From: ZC4RG20 sp964553875
GTDB taxonomy: Bacteria > Pseudomonadota > Gammaproteobacteria > Steroidobacterales > Rariloculaceae
DNA length: 38,316 nucleotides
Assembly: GCA_964553875.1 (NCBI GenBank)
Contig: CAZKNH010000023.1
Coordinates: forward strand, 1-38,316
Direction of reading: 5' to 3'
Shown here: in pieces, positions 34,812 to 38,316 of the stretch
How the letters are laid out: each line of letters starts with the position of its first letter
How positions within the stretch are numbered: the stretch's first letter is position 1
Translations under genes and position numbers: made by a program
The notes under the pieces: model-generated
The model's database searches: none
What the model saw: the letters and a program-made list of their open reading frames with translations, nothing else
What the model was told of the DNA's origin: nothing

Positions 34812-35417
34812 GTGAAGCTTTACTACGCACCCGGCGCCTGCTCGCTGTCGCCGCACATCGTCGCCCGCGAGGCGGGCATCGACCTCGCGCTAGAGAAAGT
34901 CGACCTCGGCACGAAGAAGACGGAGAGCGGCCGCGATTACCTGGCCGTGAACCCGAAGGGCTACGTTCCGGCGCTCGAGCTCGACAACGGCGACGTGCTG
35001 ACGGAAGGCCCCGCCGTCGTGCAGTACCTTGCGGACCTGAAGCCCGACTCGGGTCTCGCGCCGCCCTACGGCACGATGGAGCGCTATCGCCTGATGGAGG
35101 CGCTCGCGTTCATCAACTCCGAGATCCACAAGGGCTACGGCCCGTTCTTCGGTCCGCTGTCGGACGAAGCTCGCGCGGAGCGCGTTGCGTACATGCAGAA
35201 GCGCTTCGCGCTGGTCGAGAAGATGCTCGACGGGAAGACGTTCCTGCTCGGCGAGCGCTTCACCGTCGCGGACGCGTACCTCTTCGTGATGGTGAACTGG
35301 AAGGACTTCGTGAAGGTCGACCTTTCGGCGTTCCAGAACGTGATCGCGTTTCATGCGCGCGTCGCGGCCCGGCCCGCGGTCCAGGCGGCGCTGCGGGCCG
35401 AAGGGCTGATCGGCTGA
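34812..35417 (+). CDS. gstA: Beta-class glutathione S-transferase
   Basis: This 201-residue enzyme conjugates or reduces substrates with glutathione. The thioredoxin-like N-terminal domain begins MKLYYAPGACSLSPHIVARE with the beta-class Cys10; His106 in INSEIHKGYGP is the second conserved residue. NPKGYVPALELDNGDVLTEG binds glutathione, and FTVADAYLFVMVNW is the N-capping box of the helical domain. GTG 34812 is chosen over GTG 34806 because AAGGAG lies eight bases before it and the family starts at this point. The length equals E. coli GstA. A binding-protein gene follows ten bases after the stop. Confidence 0.93.
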   Translation: MKLYYAPGACSLSPHIVAREAGIDLALEKVDLGTKKTESGRDYLAVNPKGYVPALELDNGDVLTEGPAVVQYLADLKPDSGLAPPYGTMERYRLMEALAFINSEIHKGYGPFFGPLSDEARAERVAYMQKRFALVEKMLDGKTFLLGERFTVADAYLFVMVNWKDFVKVDLSAFQNVIAFHARVAARPAVQAALRAEGLIG

Positions 35418-35427
35418 GGAGACGCAC

Positions 35428-36123
35428 GTGACCGAGGCCCCGCTCAAGCTGCTTTCATCGATGGCGACGCGCGGCGTCCTCGCCGAGCTCGCCCGCGAGT
35501 ACGAGCGCGCGTCGGGCCGCACGGTCGCCGCCGAGGCGGCCGGCGGCGTAGACGTCGCGAAGCGCGTGCGTGCCGGCGAAGCCTTCGACGTCGTCGTGCT
35601 CGCGAGCGACGTGATCGACCTCCTGATCAGCGAGAGCCTGCTGCTCTCCGGGAGCCGCGTCGACATCGTGAGGTCGCCGATCGCGGTCGCGGTACGTGCC
35701 GGTGCCCCGCGTCCCGACATCGGCAGCGAGGCCGCGGTGAAGCACGCGGTCACCGCCGCGAAGTCGTTGAGCTACTCGACGGGACCGAGCGGCCGCCATC
35801 TCGAGAAGACGTTCGAGCGGTGGGGCGTGCTCGAGACGATCCGGCCGCGGATCGTCGTGCCGCCGCCCGGCGTGCCCGTTGCGTCGCTCGTCGCGGACGG
35901 CAAAGCCGAGATCGGCTTCCAGCAGCTGAGCGAGCTGATCGACAAGCCGGGCATCGACGTCGTCGGTCTCGTGCCGGATGAGATCCAAAGCGTGACGGTG
36001 TTCTCCGGCGGGATCAGCGCGCTCTGTGCAGAGCCCGACGCGGCGCGCGCGCTGCTCGACTTCCTCGCGTCACCGCAGACGGCCGAAGCGAAGCGGCGAT
36101 ACGGGCTCGAGCCGGCGGCGTAG
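35428..36123 (+). CDS. ModA-like solute-binding protein without signal peptide
   Basis: This 231-residue protein resembles periplasmic molybdate/anion-binding proteins (ModA/SBP_bac_11): LKLLSSMATRGVLAELAREY, AFDVVVLASDVIDLLI, SLSYSTGPSGRHLEKTFERW, GKAEIGFQQLSELI and GLVPDEIQSVTVFSGGI. It begins MTEAPLKLL with no export signal, and no permease or ATPase gene adjoins, so it may be a cytoplasmic binding protein or sensor. GTG 35428 has GAGGAG six bases upstream, and stops in this frame exclude a long upstream leader. It is probably cotranscribed with the GST gene ten bases before it. Confidence 0.85.
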   Translation: MTEAPLKLLSSMATRGVLAELAREYERASGRTVAAEAAGGVDVAKRVRAGEAFDVVVLASDVIDLLISESLLLSGSRVDIVRSPIAVAVRAGAPRPDIGSEAAVKHAVTAAKSLSYSTGPSGRHLEKTFERWGVLETIRPRIVVPPPGVPVASLVADGKAEIGFQQLSELIDKPGIDVVGLVPDEIQSVTVFSGGISALCAEPDAARALLDFLASPQTAEAKRRYGLEPAA

Positions 36124-36172
36124 TCGATCGCGGCCACTCGCCGAGCACCCGCCCGCGGACGGTCGTGCATGA

Positions 36173-36991
36173 CTAACGCAGCACGGCGAGAGGCTCTGCG
36201 GCGACAGCGCCGAGCGCGCGCTCGAGCGACGCGGCGATCGCATCGACGTACGCGGGCCACTCGGCGCCGCCCACGTGCCGCTGGTTGACCTCGAGCTCGA
36301 GGCCGAGATACGCGTCGGCGGCGAAGCGTTTCCTGAGCCACGTCGTGAAACCGTCCGAGACGCCGCGATACGGGTAGTTCCGTCGGACGACGGTCCCGAC
36401 AGGCAGCTCCGCGCGAAGCGCGTCCCGCCATACGCCCGCGAAACGCGCCTCGCCGGCGCGGCGCGGGTCGAACAGCAATGCGACGTCCGCGCGACGCTCC
36501 TCACCCCCGAGCACCGGCGTGAACGTATGCGCGGAGACGTGCAGCACCGGTCCGCGGCGCGCCGCGTCCGCGAGCGCACGCTCGACCGCGTCGCGGTACG
36601 GACGGTAGTAGCGCTCGACGACGCGCCCGCGGCCGTCCGCGTCGAGCCCGCGCGTGAACTCGGAAAAGAGTCGCGGATGGCCGATCGAGCGGTTCAAATC
36701 GACGACGAGCCGCGTCGTCTCGGCGATGAAGAGCGCCGCGCCGACGCGCTCTGCGAGCGCGCGCGCGACGTCCGCGGCACCGTCGTCGCATCCGCGGTGC
36801 GAGTCGAGCGCACGCTCCGCCTCGGCACCGGCGAAGAGCGCGCGATACTCGTCGGGCACGCGGCGCCCGCCGTGCTCGCAGCTGACGACGACGGCGAACG
36901 AGCCCTCCGCGCGACTTTCGCCCGGGGCCCCTGCCCCGCGTGCGTCAGCCGTCGAACGAGCGGCCTTCGGCGAGCGCATCGCAGAGCGCAC
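36173..36991 (-). CDS. N-formylglutamate amidohydrolase-like protein
   Basis: This protein of up to 272 residues belongs to the N-formylglutamate amidohydrolase family, zinc hydrolases of amide bonds. Signatures are VVVSCEHGGRRVPDEYRALF, LDSHRGCDDGAADVARAL, AETTRLVVDLNRSIGHPRLF, VLHVSAHTFTPVL and LELEVNQRHV. The histidine/glutamate set for zinc appears complete. The start is uncertain (GTG 36991, ATG 36979 or later), and the first 30 residues look non-conserved. It overlaps the end of the GCS2-ligase gene, and the next gene upstream is RimK-like, so it may trim or recycle a peptide product rather than act in histidine degradation. Confidence 0.82.
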   Translation of the reverse strand: MRSAMRSPKAARSTADARGAGAPGESRAEGSFAVVVSCEHGGRRVPDEYRALFAGAEAERALDSHRGCDDGAADVARALAERVGAALFIAETTRLVVDLNRSIGHPRLFSEFTRGLDADGRGRVVERYYRPYRDAVERALADAARRGPVLHVSAHTFTPVLGGEERRADVALLFDPRRAGEARFAGVWRDALRAELPVGTVVRRNYPYRGVSDGFTTWLRKRFAADAYLGLELEVNQRHVGGAEWPAYVDAIAASLERALGAVAAEPLAVLR

Positions 36992-38204
36992 GGTAGACGC
37001 GGACGAAATCGCCGTGGGTCGGCAGGATCGAGCCGAGCGCGCTGCGGATCCGCGTCGATAGCGTTCCCGAGCGCAGATACTGCTCGAGGAAGCGCTCGTC
37101 CGTGCCCTCGAGCGTGCCGTCCGCGGCCGCGCGGTCGATCAGATGTTCCCAGAGCTTCGCGAGCGTCGCGCTCGAGCGGTTGAGCCCGAACGCCTCGAGG
37201 TACTTGCGCTCGCCGATCTCGGCGTCCTCGCCGTCGCGGATCGCGCGATCGAGGAGCTCCGCGAGACGCCGCGTCTCCCACCGCTCGAGCGACTCGGTGC
37301 TCGCCCAGCGCTCGTCGCAGAGGCTTCGGAGCGTCCCGATGATCGCCGCGGCATATGCGACGTCCGCGGCCGGGCACTCCTGCACGTCGAGCACCCGGAT
37401 CTCGATCGCCATTCGTTCGAAGCGCGCGATCGCGCCGCGCGCATTGACCCACTCGTGGCGCAGGATGCCTTCGGGATCATGAGGTGCAAGATCCGCATAG
37501 ATCCGCGCGAGGAGCCGCTCCTGGTACTCCTCCATCGACCGGTACGTGTCCGGAACGACGTCGCCCGTGATCGACGGGATTTTCGCGCAGTTCGTCCGAT
37601 ACGCGACGAGACGGTTGTCCGCGATCCCCGTCAGCATGCCGTCGACCGCCGGCGAGCTCGCGGCGATCCCCGGCAGGATCGGGAGCAGCACGCGGATCGC
37701 CGCATGCAGCCGCCGAAACTCCTCGTCGTCGGCGAACGGCAGATTCACGTGCATGCTCTGCAGGTTCGCCCAGCCGTGCCCTTTGCACGAGAAGATCCGG
37801 TCGAACGTCTCGTAGATGATGCGCGTGCCGTGCGGCCAGAGCTCGACGGTGTCCGGATCCATCCACGGATGCATCGCCGTCGGCATGAGCCTCTGCCCGT
37901 CCCGCTCGAGCGTGCGGAGCGCGAGCGCGACGTTCTCCTGGAACGCGTCAGCGAGCCCAGCAAGCGACGCGCGCGGCCCGTTGCACTTGAGCTCGATGAC
38001 GTGGAGCGCAAGCTCGTTGTTCCAGGCGACCTCGCCGTTCTCCCATTCGTCGGTCGGCTCGCCGGCAACGGACTCGAGCAGCTGGTCGGCGGCCGGCACG
38101 ACGTCGAGCCGCTCGGCGTCGACGATCATGTACTCGAGCTCGATCCCGACGGCTTCGAACAGCGCGTATGGACCGTTATGCGGATCGGGGTTGCTTGGCG
38201 GCAT
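36945..38204 (-). CDS. GCS2-family carboxylate-amine ligase
   Basis: This 419-residue protein is a glutamate-cysteine-ligase family 2 (YbdK-like) enzyme, which joins an amino-acid carboxylate to an amine with ATP. Family motifs are VGIELEYMIVD, NNELALHVIELKCNGPRASL, PTAMHPWMDP, SMHVNLPFADDEEF, LPILPGIAASSPAVDGM and EIRVLDVQECPAADVAYAAA. The substrate need not be glutamate and cysteine. ATG 38204 lies inside the end of the RimK-like gene (29-base overlap), and its own end overlaps the amidohydrolase gene by up to 47 bases, so all three are one operon. Confidence 0.88.
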   Translation of the reverse strand: MPPSNPDPHNGPYALFEAVGIELEYMIVDAERLDVVPAADQLLESVAGEPTDEWENGEVAWNNELALHVIELKCNGPRASLAGLADAFQENVALALRTLERDGQRLMPTAMHPWMDPDTVELWPHGTRIIYETFDRIFSCKGHGWANLQSMHVNLPFADDEEFRRLHAAIRVLLPILPGIAASSPAVDGMLTGIADNRLVAYRTNCAKIPSITGDVVPDTYRSMEEYQERLLARIYADLAPHDPEGILRHEWVNARGAIARFERMAIEIRVLDVQECPAADVAYAAAIIGTLRSLCDERWASTESLERWETRRLAELLDRAIRDGEDAEIGERKYLEAFGLNRSSATLAKLWEHLIDRAAADGTLEGTDERFLEQYLRSGTLSTRIRSALGSILPTHGDFVRVYRALCDALAEGRSFDG

Positions 38205-38316
38205 CCAGTCGCGCCTTGAAGACCTTCATGACCCTGTCGTACAGCTCGTCACCGAGCACCACGTCCTCGACGCCGTGGTCGAGGTTCGGGTTGTCGTTGA
38301 TCTCGATCAGCACGGG
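38176..38316 (-). CDS. C-terminus of a RimK-like ATP-grasp ligase, partial
   Basis: The minus frame entering from the right edge encodes 46 residues, PVLIEINDNPNLDHGVEDVV, then LGDELYDRVMKVFKARLD and onward to a TAA at 38176. The IEINDNPNLD stretch is the metal-binding end of an ATP-grasp domain of RimK-like proteins, and GVEDVVLGDELYDRVM is typical of the branch that accompanies GCS2 ligases. The rest of the gene is outside the window. It overlaps the GCS2 start by 29 bases. Confidence 0.8.
   Translation of the reverse strand, partial: PVLIEINDNPNLDHGVEDVVLGDELYDRVMKVFKARLDAAKQPRSA

Overview
The window is GC-rich, densely coded chromosomal DNA from a proteobacterium, most likely a gammaproteobacterium of the Xanthomonadales/Steroidobacterales kind. 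This is an inference from gene content: a PLP-type SpeA, an HpnB-type hopanoid-associated glycosyltransferase, a long TonB-dependent receptor, YqgE/AlgH, a beta-class GST, GlgC/GlgP and an Anbu proteasome homologue. I see no rRNA, tRNA, CRISPR array, transposase or phage gene. Coding is continuous, with 4-base and 1-base gene overlaps typical of operons. The first and last genes run off the window.

Layout. (1) 1-2972, minus strand: a truncated secreted G8-domain protein and a fusion of an NMT1/THI5-like solute-binding domain to a TRIC/UPF0126 channel domain. (2) 3192-6747, plus strand: acyl carrier protein, O-methyltransferase and an AMP-dependent ligase whose C-terminus looks like a chorismate-lyase (Rv2949c/UbiC-type) domain. 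Together they could make, activate, ACP-load and O-methylate 4-hydroxybenzoate. (3) 6913-14187: a sigma-54-like promoter, then glgC, circularly permuted ATP-grasp and alpha-E genes, converging on glgP and Anbu. Glycogen genes are thus interleaved with a predicted peptide-ligase/protease system. (4) 14377-17818: TFIIB-type zinc-ribbon protein, SleB-like hydrolase, HpnB and a DUF6152-type secreted protein. (5) 17960-24911, minus: TonB-dependent receptor behind a four-gene operon of two paralogous prolyl-4-hydroxylase-like enzymes, a TIGR02466-type oxygenase and a GNAT. (6) 25155-26568, plus: fructose-1,6-bisphosphatase and a small membrane protein.

(7) 26624-32476, minus: a polyamine operon, aguA - deoxyhypusine-synthase-like - speA - aguB - DUF4159. 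The enzymes lead from arginine through agmatine and N-carbamoylputrescine to putrescine, and the DHS-like enzyme probably makes a larger polyamine such as homospermidine. A long near-perfect palindrome lies between aguA and the DHS-like gene. (8) 32608-38316: a YqgE/AlgH homologue with an unexpected signal peptide, a small unknown protein, a NYN + OST-HTH RNase-like protein, a GST coupled to a leaderless ModA-like binding protein, and the end of a RimK-like ATP-grasp - GCS2 ligase - N-formylglutamate amidohydrolase-like operon.

The strongest candidates for something little described are the ligase/chorismate-lyase fusion with its own ACP and methyltransferase, the DHS-terminated polyamine operon, and the glycogen/ATP-grasp/Anbu locus.
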